Origin: Aliidiomarina shirensis | Lineage (GTDB): Bacteria; Pseudomonadota; Gammaproteobacteria; Enterobacterales; Alteromonadaceae | Length of the DNA: 64,000 bases | Assembly (NCBI RefSeq): GCF_003987345.1 | Contig: NZ_PIPP01000002.1 | Span: 671,274 to 735,273 of the forward strand | Direction of reading: 5' to 3' | Part shown: positions 20,598 to 30,318 of the stretch, in pieces | Numbering within the stretch: the first letter of the stretch is position 1 | Layout of the letters: each line of letters starts with the position of its first letter | Made by a program: the position numbers and the translations under genes | Notes under the pieces: generated by a model | Told to the model about the DNA's origin: nothing | The model's input: only the letters and a program-made list of their open reading frames with translations | Databases searched by the model: none

Positions 20598-22658
20598 CTA
20601 TTTTTTATATTGCTCAAACCATGCTAGCGCGTGCTCGATTTTCATGATCATGCGCGAAGGCCGGCTTGATACCCCGTGGTAAGCGCCTGGCACACGCACA
20701 AGCGCCGTATCCACGCCTTGAAGCTTAAGCGCTTGATAGAACTGTTGGCTATCCGATAATGGTGTACGGCGGTCGCTCTCACCGACAAACATCATTGTTG
20801 GCGTGGTTACATTTTCTACTAACGAAAGTGGCGAGCGCTGCCAGTAATGCTCAAGTTCTTCCCACGGCATGCCCGGAAATTGATTGGCAATTTGGCCTAA
20901 ATAGCTATCCGCTGTCAGCACTTTCGATACCCAATTTATAACTGGGTTAGTAGCAACCGCTGCATTAAATCTATCGGTTAAACCCACAGCATAAGCGGTA
21001 GCAATACCACCCGCTGAGCCGCCCGTAATAAATAAGTTCTGCTCATCAATAAAGCCTTTGGCGATCATGGCATCCACACCCGACATGTGGTCAGCAAAAT
21101 CATCCGGTGATGAATATTTGCCATCGAGCAGCATAGCGAAATCTTTGCCATAAGAACTACTACCACGATAGTTGTTATAGAAAACTACGTAGCCCGCCGC
21201 CGCATAACGCTGCAGCTCTGCCGCAAAATACGGCCCGTACGCTAAGTGTGGACCACCGTGAATTTCTACCAATAACGGATATTCTTTTTCTGGGTCAAAA
21301 CCTGGAGGAGTAATATACCAACCCTGAATTTCGGTGTTATCAATGCTCGAGTTATAGGTAATCTCGTGCACTTCACCAAGCTCGCGTTGGCTAAATAAAT
21401 CTTCGTTCAAGCGGGTAAGCACTTGTGCATTACCGCCTTGCCATACACCCACATTGCCGAGCTGATGTGCGTTGCCGTGCGTAAATGCAACAACACCATC
21501 GCCAGAGGCGCTAAACATGCCGCCCAAGTATGGCCGACCATTGCTACCAGTGCCAACATCGCTGGTTAAATCGCTGATTCGGCCACCACGCGCTGATACT
21601 CGCGCAAGCTTTAATCGGCCACGATCGGCATATTGAAATACAAGCGTGTTGCCATTCAACCACGCAGGCGATTCAACGGAGCGATCAAAATCAGATAAAA
21701 GCTCGGTGATTTCTTTGTTACGCCAATTCATAACCTGCAATTTTGCGTTCCGGTATGGTTCGCGTGCCCCAGAGCTATGCAAAAATGCAAGGCTACGGCC
21801 ATCCGGTGAAAACACCGGCTCGGATTGCCGGCCGCTCGTATTCGTAAGTTCAGTTAAGCGGCCGTTGGCCAATTCTACTTGGTAGAGGTTGGCTTCTAGT
21901 GATTGATATTCCCAATCATCTCGGCGGTTTGCCGAAAACACAATGGCACTGCTATCAGGAAGCCAAGCTAAGGTTCCGCCGTGATTATAATCACCCGAAG
22001 TAAGTTGGCGAGCGGCCCCGCCTTCTGCGCTTACAACAAAAATATGGCGGTAGGCACTTTCTAAAAAGCCACGGCCATCGGCTTGGTAATATGCACGCTC
22101 TGAAATAATCGCTTGCTCCGACCAACGCGCGCCATCTGGACGCTTCGGCCGATAAACACTACGAGCAAATTCAGTAGCTGGCGCTAACACTTCCATACTG
22201 AATGCTAAGTGCTTGCCGTTAGGCGACCAAGTTAGGTTTCCGGGGCCATTGCGAAGATCTGAAACTCGTGCAGTTTTGTTTTCTGCTAACCAATGCACAT
22301 GTATTTGGTTGCTTCCCGATTGGTTCGAAATAAACGCAATACGTTTACCGTCCGGCGACCACCGCGGGCTACTGTATTGATGTTCATCAGCAAACAATGG
22401 CGTTTGCTCACCGCTCTTCACGTTCACTAGCCACAAACTACGGCGGGTAGAATCTTGCATGATATCGTTGCTATGGCGAACATAAACAACATGCTCCCCA
22501 TTTGGGCTTACTTGCACATCGTTGGCGTATTCGAGCGCAAAAATATCCTCAGCTGCAAAGTTCTGCGAGTTAGATTCTTGTGCGTGTGCAGTTGAGAGCG
22601 CAGGGCTCAGCAAAAGCGCGAACATCAACAGTGAAGTTAAAATTAATCGTGAACGCAT
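20598..22658 (-). CDS. Secreted S9-family prolyl oligopeptidase / acylaminoacyl peptidase
   Basis: 686 residues: signal peptide (about 1-26, ending STAHA), then a WD40-like beta-propeller of WSPDGK/FSPDGR repeats (about 40-400), then an alpha/beta hydrolase domain. The catalytic Ser lies in GGSAGGIATA, Asp near VGESDRRTP and His in GAYHGVSSR. It cleaves short peptides in the periplasm and complements the other exopeptidases in this stretch. The exact specificity (DPP IV-like or acylaminoacyl) cannot be set from sequence. Confidence 0.88.
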   Translation of the reverse strand: MRSRLILTSLLMFALLLSPALSTAHAQESNSQNFAAEDIFALEYANDVQVSPNGEHVVYVRHSNDIMQDSTRRSLWLVNVKSGEQTPLFADEHQYSSPRWSPDGKRIAFISNQSGSNQIHVHWLAENKTARVSDLRNGPGNLTWSPNGKHLAFSMEVLAPATEFARSVYRPKRPDGARWSEQAIISERAYYQADGRGFLESAYRHIFVVSAEGGAARQLTSGDYNHGGTLAWLPDSSAIVFSANRRDDWEYQSLEANLYQVELANGRLTELTNTSGRQSEPVFSPDGRSLAFLHSSGAREPYRNAKLQVMNWRNKEITELLSDFDRSVESPAWLNGNTLVFQYADRGRLKLARVSARGGRISDLTSDVGTGSNGRPYLGGMFSASGDGVVAFTHGNAHQLGNVGVWQGGNAQVLTRLNEDLFSQRELGEVHEITYNSSIDNTEIQGWYITPPGFDPEKEYPLLVEIHGGPHLAYGPYFAAELQRYAAAGYVVFYNNYRGSSSYGKDFAMLLDGKYSSPDDFADHMSGVDAMIAKGFIDEQNLFITGGSAGGIATAYAVGLTDRFNAAVATNPVINWVSKVLTADSYLGQIANQFPGMPWEELEHYWQRSPLSLVENVTTPTMMFVGESDRRTPLSDSQQFYQALKLQGVDTALVRVPGAYHGVSSRPSRMIMKIEHALAWFEQYKK

Positions 22659-22741
22659 AGTGTGTTCCTCTATTCTTCTTTTTAGTTTCGGTTTTTTGCT
22701 TCTTAGGCCGCCAATAGAACCACAGGTTGTAAAGCTACAGA

Positions 22742-23401
22742 TTAGCGCAGTACGCTCTGCAAAAACTTACTGATATCTTGTAGTTGTTCAGCACATACCT
22801 GATGCGCCATTGGGTATGTTTGATAAGTTACGGCATACCCATGTTCTTCCAGCCATGCTTTTGCTTGTGTACCAAGCTGAGCTGGCACTACCGGATCTTG
22901 GCTACCGTGTTGCACTAAAAACGGTGTTGTTTTCTGCGCTTCACTGGTTTTCACTGAAGCCTGCGTTGCAAGGTACGTAGAAAGGCACATGACACCCGCA
23001 AGTTTCTTCTGGAAGCTAAGCGCTGCTTCATACGCTACTGCACCACCTTGCGAGAAACCAGCCAACACAATACGCTCCGCAGGAATACCACGCTCAATTT
23101 CACGTTCAATCAAGGCTACTGTTTGCGCTGCTGATGCGCGCAACTGCGTTTCATCAACGTTCCGATTTATCGACATTTCTAAAATATCGTACCAAGCTGG
23201 CATTTGCATACCGCCATTAATGGTTACCGGAATTCGAGGCGCGTGCGGAAATACAAATCGCGCGTGCACGCCTTCAGCAAATTGAATGTGCGGCACGATA
23301 GGCTCAAAATCATGGCCATCTGCACCAAGGCCATGAAGCCAGATAATTGCAGCATTTGCGGGTTGTTTTGGTTCAACTTCTACACACGGTAATAAACTCA
23401 T
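22742..23401 (-). CDS. Carboxylesterase / phospholipase-like alpha/beta hydrolase
   Basis: 219 residues with the family start IIWLHGLGADGHDFEPIVP. The nucleophile elbow is GFSQGGAVAY, Asp lies in HGSQDPVVP and His in MAHQVC. It belongs to the small-esterase family (EstB/YpfH/acyl-protein thioesterase) and is cytosolic. The physiological substrate is unknown. It lies 38 nt upstream of a downstream-facing OsmC-type gene on the same strand. Confidence 0.88.
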   Translation of the reverse strand: MSLLPCVEVEPKQPANAAIIWLHGLGADGHDFEPIVPHIQFAEGVHARFVFPHAPRIPVTINGGMQMPAWYDILEMSINRNVDETQLRASAAQTVALIEREIERGIPAERIVLAGFSQGGAVAYEAALSFQKKLAGVMCLSTYLATQASVKTSEAQKTTPFLVQHGSQDPVVPAQLGTQAKAWLEEHGYAVTYQTYPMAHQVCAEQLQDISKFLQSVLR

Positions 23402-23439
23402 TCTAAATCCTGTTTCTAAAAAATTTACCTACATACGTA

Positions 23440-23850
23440 CTACAGCAGCTCAGTTGGAATCTCTAGGTCACTATTTAAAAGCGTTTTGTGTACTGGGCAT
23501 TTGTTGGCAATATCAAGCAAGCGTTGGCGCTGTTCATCAGAAAGGTTGCCTTCAAGTTTAATTCTGCGTGATATCGATTCCGCGCCCTTCTCACCTTTTT
23601 CATGCTGCAGATCAACGGTAACTTTTTCCAAAGGCCACTCTTTTCGCGCCGCATACATACGCAGGGTCATTGATGTACAAGCTCCAAGCCCTGCAAGAAC
23701 CATCTCCATCGGCGCTGGGCCCTCATCGGCACCGCCCAAACTTTCTGGTTCGTCGGCCAGCCAACGGTGGTTATAAGTAGTTACCTGATTCGTGTAAGGT
23801 GCCATTTTTTCTTCTACACGCACACACCCTTCGTTCACTTCTTTACTCAT
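23440..23850 (-). CDS. OsmC-family hydroperoxide reductase-like protein
   Basis: 136 residues. The two family cysteines are visible, one in LGACTSMTLRMYA and one in NKCPVHKTL, consistent with thiol-dependent reduction of organic hydroperoxides. It belongs to the YhfA/OsmC-like branch. Probably cytosolic, general stress protection. Confidence 0.85.
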   Translation of the reverse strand: MSKEVNEGCVRVEEKMAPYTNQVTTYNHRWLADEPESLGGADEGPAPMEMVLAGLGACTSMTLRMYAARKEWPLEKVTVDLQHEKGEKGAESISRRIKLEGNLSDEQRQRLLDIANKCPVHKTLLNSDLEIPTELL

Positions 23851-23896
23851 AATGCTCTCCGCGCATGCCCCCCAATGGAGCCTGATGCTTTATAAA

Positions 23897-23921
23897 AAAG
23901 CCCCGGAAAAACCGAGGCTTT
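23897..23921 (-). terminator. Rho-independent terminator of the leucyl aminopeptidase gene
   Basis: AAAGCCCCGG / CCGAGGCTTT stem (one mismatch) with an A5 loop; the A-run to its left serves as the U-run for leftward transcription from the gene ending at 23975. Confidence 0.85.
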
Positions 23922-23974
23922 GATAATACATTATTTCAATCGTAATGTGAGGCTTCTAAGCACTTTGCCAAAAA

Positions 23975-25540
23975 TCACTCAGCTGAGTAGATTTTCACCC
24001 ATTCGGTAAGCAAGCGCACACCATAACCCGTAGCGCCTTCAGGGTGAATACCACTCGCACTTGGAATCAGCGCGTTTCCTGCCATATCAATATGCACCCA
24101 AGGCGTATCACCGGCAAAATGCTGCAAGAATAGAGCACCGGCCTGTGCACCAGGAGAACCTGTATTCCGGCGATCAGCGATACGGCTGCTGGTTACATTG
24201 CGGTAAGGGCCTAGCGGCAACTGCCATACCAATTCGCTGGTATTCTCACCTGCAGTTCGTAAAGTACGAATAATGTCTTCTTGCTCACTGAAGATCGCTG
24301 AATATTCGGTGCCTAATGCACCTACTTTAGCACCTGTTAAGGTAGCAATATCGGCAATTACACGTGGGTTGAAATGCTCACGAGCATACCAAATACCATC
24401 GGCCAAAATTAAGCGCCCTTCAGCATCAGTGTTTGCTACTTCAATGGTTGAACCATCACCTGCGGTAACCACATCGCCAGGTAACTGCGCTTCACCGGAA
24501 ATTAAGTTATGCGATAACGGAGCTACTGCTACAACGTTAATCGGAGCACGCTCCGCAGCTAATGCAGCCACAGTTCCTACAACCGCAGCAGCACCGGCTT
24601 TATCCGTGGTCATAGCAAGAATGGAAGCAGATGACGTTTTTAAGTTATAGCCACCCGTATCAAACGTATTGCCTTTACCTACCAAAGCGATAGGCTGATC
24701 ATCGCTACCTTTCCAATGAGCCACCAGTAAATGTGCTTTATGTTGGCTGCCTTGGCTTACACCGTAAAGCGAACCCATACCTAATTCACGTACTTGCTCC
24801 GGGCCAAGAATGGTAACTTCAATACCAAGCGGTTCTAACGCTGCGCGCGCCATTTCCGCGAAAGCTGCAGGGTAGCCAGTACTTCCTGGTAAATTTACCA
24901 ATTCACGCGCTAAAAACACACCATTGGCTAAGCCTTGCAAATCCGCATAATACGCTTCGGCAGCGCTATTGCTTACCACAAGCCATTCATAGCTTTGGCT
25001 TGGACGCGGTTCTGGCTCACTTTTAAACCGATCAAAGCGGTAGTTACGTAAATCAACGCCATGCGCAATACTTGCACTGATTCGCCCGTTTTCAGCCACA
25101 TCACTCACAAGGCTTGTATCAACATGAACGGTTGCCGCTTTGGTGCTATTTACATGGTTAGCCAAAGCTGCCCCAATCTCTTCCGCTTCGATACGCGTCA
25201 GATCGCTTGGTGTGCCAACACCTACCAGCACTAACCGGTCAACCGATAAGCCCATTGGTGCAATTACTTCTAACTGCTGTTTCGCAGCGCCTGTGAACTC
25301 ACGCACCTGCATCGCACGATTAATCTGTGCTGCCGTTTCATTGCTCCAACCGCTCAAGCTTAACTCTTGGGTATCAGCAGGCACTAGCACTACTAATGTT
25401 TCTGCGCTCGAGCTCAAGCGCTCGCTAAAATTAACTTTTGTTTCTAGGTACTCTGCAGAGGCGGTCATCGATACCGACATCAATACGATAACCGCTACTA
25501 ACCAGCGTGAAATCTTCATAAAGAAATTCCTATTTAGCAA
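23975..25540 (-). CDS. Secreted M17-family leucyl aminopeptidase
   Basis: 521 residues. An N-terminal signal peptide (about residues 9-29, ending ASA) is unusual for M17 enzymes, which are mostly cytosolic. Metal-binding and catalytic motifs are intact: VGKGNTFDTGGYNLKT (the usual Lys and Asp), the M17 signature NTDAEGRL, and IADIATLTGA. It removes N-terminal amino acids and, with the S46 and S9 enzymes nearby, completes an extracytoplasmic peptide-degradation set. It is monocistronic with a terminator at 23897-23921. Confidence 0.9.
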   Translation of the reverse strand: MLNRNFFMKISRWLVAVIVLMSVSMTASAEYLETKVNFSERLSSSAETLVVLVPADTQELSLSGWSNETAAQINRAMQVREFTGAAKQQLEVIAPMGLSVDRLVLVGVGTPSDLTRIEAEEIGAALANHVNSTKAATVHVDTSLVSDVAENGRISASIAHGVDLRNYRFDRFKSEPEPRPSQSYEWLVVSNSAAEAYYADLQGLANGVFLARELVNLPGSTGYPAAFAEMARAALEPLGIEVTILGPEQVRELGMGSLYGVSQGSQHKAHLLVAHWKGSDDQPIALVGKGNTFDTGGYNLKTSSASILAMTTDKAGAAAVVGTVAALAAERAPINVVAVAPLSHNLISGEAQLPGDVVTAGDGSTIEVANTDAEGRLILADGIWYAREHFNPRVIADIATLTGAKVGALGTEYSAIFSEQEDIIRTLRTAGENTSELVWQLPLGPYRNVTSSRIADRRNTGSPGAQAGALFLQHFAGDTPWVHIDMAGNALIPSASGIHPEGATGYGVRLLTEWVKIYSAE

Positions 25541-25569
25541 TAAAATCGGGCTTTAGGGTGCAAAAAAAA

Positions 25570-25593
25570 CGGCTTTTGCGCAAGCAAAAGCCG
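25570..25593 (-). terminator. Rho-independent terminator of the dCache-GGDEF-EAL gene
   Basis: Perfect CGGCTTTTGC / GCAAAAGCCG stem with a 4-nt loop; the A8 run on its left gives the U-run for the leftward transcript ending at 25652. Confidence 0.92.
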
Positions 25594-25651
25594 ACCAATT
25601 GTAAGAATAACCAGATACATTGTGCTGGTTGTTTCTACCAGTTCTATTCCG

Positions 25652-28405
25652 CTATGGCAGCTCGCCTTCCCGAACCGGCCGATTAAAATAGTAGCCTTGG
25701 AAAATATCGCAACCCTGTTTTATCAACGCATGAAACTGCGCTTCGGTTTCAACACCCTCGGCGACCACAATTAACCCGAGCGTATGCCCGAGAGAAATAA
25801 TACTTTGAGTTAACTGAGCTTGGGCGAGCCCTGAGTTTTCGTGGTCTGTATTAGTAGATACAAACGAACGGTCGATTTTCAACTGATCCAAAGGCAAACG
25901 CTGCAGGTAACTCAAGTTCGAGTAGCCGGTACCAAAATCATCCAACGCAAAACGCACACCGATGTTTCGCAGCTGCTGCATTTTCACAATAACGGCTTCG
26001 GTGTTCCCTAGTAACATGGATTCGGTAATTTCAAGAATCAGCTTATTCGGCGGCGCGCCGGTTTCGTTCAAACAGCGGCTCACTTCTTCGACGAAGTTAT
26101 CGGCCTTTAACTGCTTCACTGATACATTCACCGACATTGTCCAATCCGCGCGTTCGGGATGATCGGCCCACTCCAACAGCTTCTCGCAAGCCGTGCGCAG
26201 CACCCAATTTCCAAGCAGAATAATATCGCCCGATTGCTCCGCGATATAGATAAAGTTTGCGGGATTAATCATACCTTTCGTTGGATGAAACCAGCGCACA
26301 AGTGCTTCAACACCCACGCAGGTTTTTTGACAATTCACCTTCGTTTGGTAAAACAGTTCTAATTCATTATTGATAATGCCACGATGTAAATCGCGTTGTA
26401 GCTCGAGCCTACTATTTAACCGCGCCTCTAAATCCGCATCGAAAAACACGCTGGTGTTCCGGCCTGAATCTTTTGCTTCGTACATCGCTTGGTCAGCCTG
26501 CTGCAAAACACGCTCAATACTCTCGGAGTGAGGCCCTACTAAGGTTACACCAATGCTCGCCGTTAGCAGATATGAATCATTGCCAAGCTGCAAAGGGTTC
26601 TGCATCTGCACATTTAGTTGAGTGATGAACTCATTACATTTTTGAATCGCTGTGGCTTCAACATTTCCTAGATTCGTTAAAAGAATCACAAATTCATCGG
26701 CCGACATGTGTGCCACTGTGTCGTCTTCACCCACTAAGTTCGCCAAACGCTGAGCAACGATTAACAGCGCCCGATCGCCTTCCTCATGCCCTAAGCTATC
26801 GTTGAGAATTTTAAAGTTATCTAAATCAATCGATAATGCCGCTGAGTAAGAATCACTGTATCGAGCATCCCAAATACTTTCATGCAAACGCTTTTGCAAG
26901 AGCGTGCGATTCGGTAAATGTGTTAACACATCATAGTGCGCAAGCTCTTCTATTTGCTCTTGCGTTTCTCTGCGTTCAGTAACATCTAACATTACGCCAT
27001 GCCAAATCTTCCCAGCGTCATCAACTTCACCAGGTTGAGATTCAATACTTACCCACTTAATTATATTGTTAATAATAAAGCGCCCCTCCCATCTGAGGGG
27101 CTGATTATTCGCCACGGCTTCTTCTTCTGCCGTTACAAAGCTCTCAATATCTTCGGGATGAGTAAGCTCAACGATATATGTAAGTGCATCAGATAACGGC
27201 ACCGTAGCTGGAACCGCGAACAAATCGCGGGCACGCTGGCTTAAATATATAAATTCGCGCTCACCCTCGGCATTAACCTGAATTTGATAGACGCCCGCAG
27301 GGGTTAGCGCTGTTAATCTGCCGTATTGCTCTAAACTCTGAACTAAAGCCTCTTGTTTGCTACTAATTTCCTGCTCGGCTGTTTGCAAATAAAACTTCGC
27401 CCGCCGCGCCGCATACCATAATGCTAAAAACGCCGCGAATAGAACCGCGAAAGGAATAATTAAGGTATATAGCCAATCATAAATAACAGTTGAACGGCTG
27501 CGCATCGCGATAACTGTTAACTGATATTCGGGCAAAGGTTTCATATAAGCATACGCTTGCTCAATACTAGAATCGCTCAGCCGCTTTCTTTGATACTGAT
27601 ATACCCCTTCAGGCTGACCCATCAATTGTTGTAACTCTGGTGAGATTTGTGCGCGGTATAGGTTTGCTAGGGAATCAATGGTGTGTTCAAGCGTTAATGG
27701 ATGCAAATAAGCAAGGTGATTGTCGGGCCGTACCAGCGATACTTGAATCCCAGTTGGAATAACGATGTTTGTCCACAAGGGCAAGCCTCGCTCAAGCTCC
27801 ACTCCCATCGCCATATACCCAAGTAGATCGCCATCATCGTCGAAGATCGGCGCTCGTATCGGCACAACCCAATTATCAAAAAACTCAAAGAAATATGGCC
27901 GCCCAATGTGAAACTGAGGCCGTGCTACAAAGTTAGCAAAATCTCCTGCTGCTAATTCAGTTTCAAGCAGCGAAGGAAGCGGTTCATCAACGGGCGCGAA
28001 ATCGGTTACCCAAAATTCACCATCGGGCGTGATAAAAGCTAACCCGGCTACACCCTCTTGGCGATTGGTAATGCGTTGCAGTTGTTTCTGCGCTTGCTCG
28101 CGATCAGCAAACAGATTGTTGTAAACTAAATCGTTTCCAACCGTACTTAGAAACAATTCAGTGCTCGCAAAATATGATTTCACGCCTTGCTCGAGCATTT
28201 CCCCAGAGTGTTGCAATTCATGATGGTTCATAGATACCGCACGGTTCCACAAACCCACACAAATCACTAGGAAAAAGCAAACTAAAGCCCACGCAGCAAC
28301 ATTGATAACTGCGCGTAAGGAACCAATATATGAATGTGCTACTGAAGTATGCTCAGTAGCCATAGGCGGCTCAGAACCTTGTTGCTTTGGTTTATTCACA
28401 CTCAA
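25652..28405 (-). CDS. Membrane dCache-PAS-(degenerate GGDEF)-EAL phosphodiesterase
   Basis: 917 residues: transmembrane helix (about 31-51), a periplasmic double-Cache-like sensor (about 60-300), second helix (about 308-330), coiled coil, PAS/PAC domain (about 355-475), a GGDEF domain whose signature is SADEF (568-572) and an intact EAL motif (700-702) with conserved DDFG, LKIDRSFV and AEGVE motifs. SADEF predicts loss of diguanylate cyclase activity, so the likely output is c-di-GMP hydrolysis controlled by a periplasmic ligand. It is the last core gene before the tRNA-Arg island border. Confidence 0.88.
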   Translation of the reverse strand: MSVNKPKQQGSEPPMATEHTSVAHSYIGSLRAVINVAAWALVCFFLVICVGLWNRAVSMNHHELQHSGEMLEQGVKSYFASTELFLSTVGNDLVYNNLFADREQAQKQLQRITNRQEGVAGLAFITPDGEFWVTDFAPVDEPLPSLLETELAAGDFANFVARPQFHIGRPYFFEFFDNWVVPIRAPIFDDDGDLLGYMAMGVELERGLPLWTNIVIPTGIQVSLVRPDNHLAYLHPLTLEHTIDSLANLYRAQISPELQQLMGQPEGVYQYQRKRLSDSSIEQAYAYMKPLPEYQLTVIAMRSRSTVIYDWLYTLIIPFAVLFAAFLALWYAARRAKFYLQTAEQEISSKQEALVQSLEQYGRLTALTPAGVYQIQVNAEGEREFIYLSQRARDLFAVPATVPLSDALTYIVELTHPEDIESFVTAEEEAVANNQPLRWEGRFIINNIIKWVSIESQPGEVDDAGKIWHGVMLDVTERRETQEQIEELAHYDVLTHLPNRTLLQKRLHESIWDARYSDSYSAALSIDLDNFKILNDSLGHEEGDRALLIVAQRLANLVGEDDTVAHMSADEFVILLTNLGNVEATAIQKCNEFITQLNVQMQNPLQLGNDSYLLTASIGVTLVGPHSESIERVLQQADQAMYEAKDSGRNTSVFFDADLEARLNSRLELQRDLHRGIINNELELFYQTKVNCQKTCVGVEALVRWFHPTKGMINPANFIYIAEQSGDIILLGNWVLRTACEKLLEWADHPERADWTMSVNVSVKQLKADNFVEEVSRCLNETGAPPNKLILEITESMLLGNTEAVIVKMQQLRNIGVRFALDDFGTGYSNLSYLQRLPLDQLKIDRSFVSTNTDHENSGLAQAQLTQSIISLGHTLGLIVVAEGVETEAQFHALIKQGCDIFQGYYFNRPVREGELP

Positions 28406-28570
28406 ATACGTTTCTCAGAATTATCGCGATGGTGCTCCAATTTAACTAGTTAATAACATTTAAGCAATCAATCTTAACAACCCGTTACAAATTAGATTTA
28501 TTCCGCGCAATGCTGGACATACACCGGGAAATTCCCTAAAATCCACGCCTGCTTGAAAAGCACCAAACAT

Positions 28571-28620
<50 letters not shown>

Positions 28621-28663
28621 ATCGTATAATTGGTGTTTACGCTAGAAGTCAAAATTTGAAAAT

Positions 28664-28740
28664 GCGCCCGTAGCTCAGCTGGATAGAGCGCCGCCCTCCG
28701 GAGGCGGAGGTCAGAGGTTCGAATCCTCTCGGGCGCGCCA
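28664..28740 (+). tRNA. tRNA-Arg (anticodon CCG)
   Basis: 77 nt cloverleaf with acceptor GCGCCCG / CGGGCGC, D arm GCTC/GAGC, anticodon stem CCGCC/GGCGG with loop CTCCGGA (anticodon CCG, reads CGG), T arm AGAGG-TTCGAAT-CCTCT, and an encoded CCA end. It marks the junction between core genes and the accessory region, a typical insertion site for tyrosine-integrase elements. Confidence 0.95.
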
Positions 28741-28852
28741 TCAAAGGCTTTAATCAAATCTCTTCAATTTAATAATTCGAACCAACCCTTACCTCCAAAA
28801 GCACCAAGTTGACCTTCGTCCAAAACTCTATTTTTTGCTCTATTATTTCATT

Positions 28853-28880
28853 GGGACCGTGATGGGACCATTCTGGGACC
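28853..28880. repeat. Three phased GGGACC boxes just inside the tRNA border
   Basis: GGGACC occurs at 28853, 28864 and 28875, exactly 11 bp apart, so on one face of the helix. Position next to a tRNA-borne element end suggests integrase arm-type or excisionase binding sites. The remaining gene-free stretch (28741-29074) is AT-rich with no gene seen. Confidence 0.45.
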
Positions 28881-29074
28881 AGTAAACTCACACCAGATTG
28901 TTAAAGTTAAAAACTTGACCTTAAGCCCAAACTTACGTTTTTTAACCATTATTATATTTAAAGCTCGATGTTTTTGCAGACCAGTTCTCTTGCGTTCGCT
29001 TTGATACGGTGGCTAATGTAACCACACATGTCTCTCTTAAGCTTTACATAATGAATTTCCACGGTTCTAACGCA

Positions 29075-30175
29075 CTACTGTTTTAAATGAAGGAAATCTC
29101 TTAATCGAGTGATCGCCGTGTTCTCCGTGAGAATCCTTGAGGTGCGGCCAAATCCATCTTCAAGCTGAGCATGGTTAATTTTGCCGATAGCATCAATTAC
29201 CAAAGAGCATTGCTCATCGCCGTGTATGCAAAAGTGCAAATCTTGATGAGAACTTACCGTCGCCCTGATGACCCCTTTAATTGATAATGAACCGCTCCCT
29301 TCTACCCAAACCGTATACTCGCCTCTCTTAAGAGAAACTACCTGTCGAGGGCGAGCATAAGAAAATTTGTGCAGGAAGTTAGTTCTCTGCGGCTCAAGCC
29401 TCAAACCAAATGTATTATCAGAGAATTTCTCGAAATGAGGAGCATCGACAGGTATTGCAGTCCATACACCCGTTCTTGGGTTTCTCGCAAAGCTTCCACT
29501 TGAGCGACTAAATTCAAACCTAGTGGGCAACTTCCCTTTTGAAAAATCGTACGTACAACAAAAAGGGCGGGTGTGAGATACAAATGAAGCCCACCTAATA
29601 ATGTGGTCTCCTGCATTCGCGTTAAAGGCAACTTTTTCGGTCTCTTTATATTCGACTATCTTCGTTTCGAGCCCCCGCTCACCCATAACGTGAATAGAAT
29701 AGATATCAGGTGGGAGAGCTGTTTCAACTTGACCGTAATTAAGTTTTTGTCGTACTGCTTTTGGTACTCTCCAAATAAGGTCAGAACTATCATTCCAAAA
29801 GTCAGGTGTATGGTTGTTCTTTAGAAGCTCCACAAAGGCTCTAAAATTTACGCCTTTCTCGCTAAAATCAACACCACTCTTTATAAAAATGAAAGCCGCC
29901 TCTCCGCTGAAAGAAGCGTATTCGATTTCAGTGAAAGACTTACCACTGTCGATATCAATTGAACCATACTTTTCACCTATGATGCCTATATAGATATCGG
30001 CGGTAGCCACTTCAGTTACGCAGACCTGTAATGGTTTTTCGGTTCGTGCACCAAACTCTTCCATGCCTATGATTTCAAGATTATCAAACTCTTCTTTTAA
30101 AGCCTTGGCAATAGCTTGTCTCTCTTTCTTTAAATCGAGAAAGGTAGAGCTCAAAAATACTTTTTTCATACACAA
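29075..30175 (-). CDS. DUF4062-domain protein, putative defence or signalling gene
   Basis: 366 residues. The N-terminus (KKVFLSSTFLDLKKER, then FTEIEYA at about 80) is the DUF4062 domain, a Rossmann-like, TIR-related fold often found in front of variable effector domains in defence genes. The C-terminal half (about 180-340) is beta-rich, with carbohydrate-binding or jelly-roll-like periodicity, and no enzyme motif is recognised. It stands alone next to the tRNA and before a type I restriction locus. Phage defence is inferred only from domain and context. Confidence 0.65.
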   Translation of the reverse strand: MCMKKVFLSSTFLDLKKERQAIAKALKEEFDNLEIIGMEEFGARTEKPLQVCVTEVATADIYIGIIGEKYGSIDIDSGKSFTEIEYASFSGEAAFIFIKSGVDFSEKGVNFRAFVELLKNNHTPDFWNDSSDLIWRVPKAVRQKLNYGQVETALPPDIYSIHVMGERGLETKIVEYKETEKVAFNANAGDHIIRWASFVSHTRPFCCTYDFSKGKLPTRFEFSRSSGSFARNPRTGVWTAIPVDAPHFEKFSDNTFGLRLEPQRTNFLHKFSYARPRQVVSLKRGEYTVWVEGSGSLSIKGVIRATVSSHQDLHFCIHGDEQCSLVIDAIGKINHAQLEDGFGRTSRILTENTAITRLRDFLHLKQ

Positions 30176-30318
30176 CAGCCATCTTTTTACTTTGAGTTAA
30201 AAATTCGAATGAATCACTGCCACAGGGTCAGCGCGGATGATAAAGCCACATCAACTAAGAAGAGTTCCCCGATATTCATATGATCTCACTCTTTTAAACA
30301 TTTGAAGTAAAGGACACT

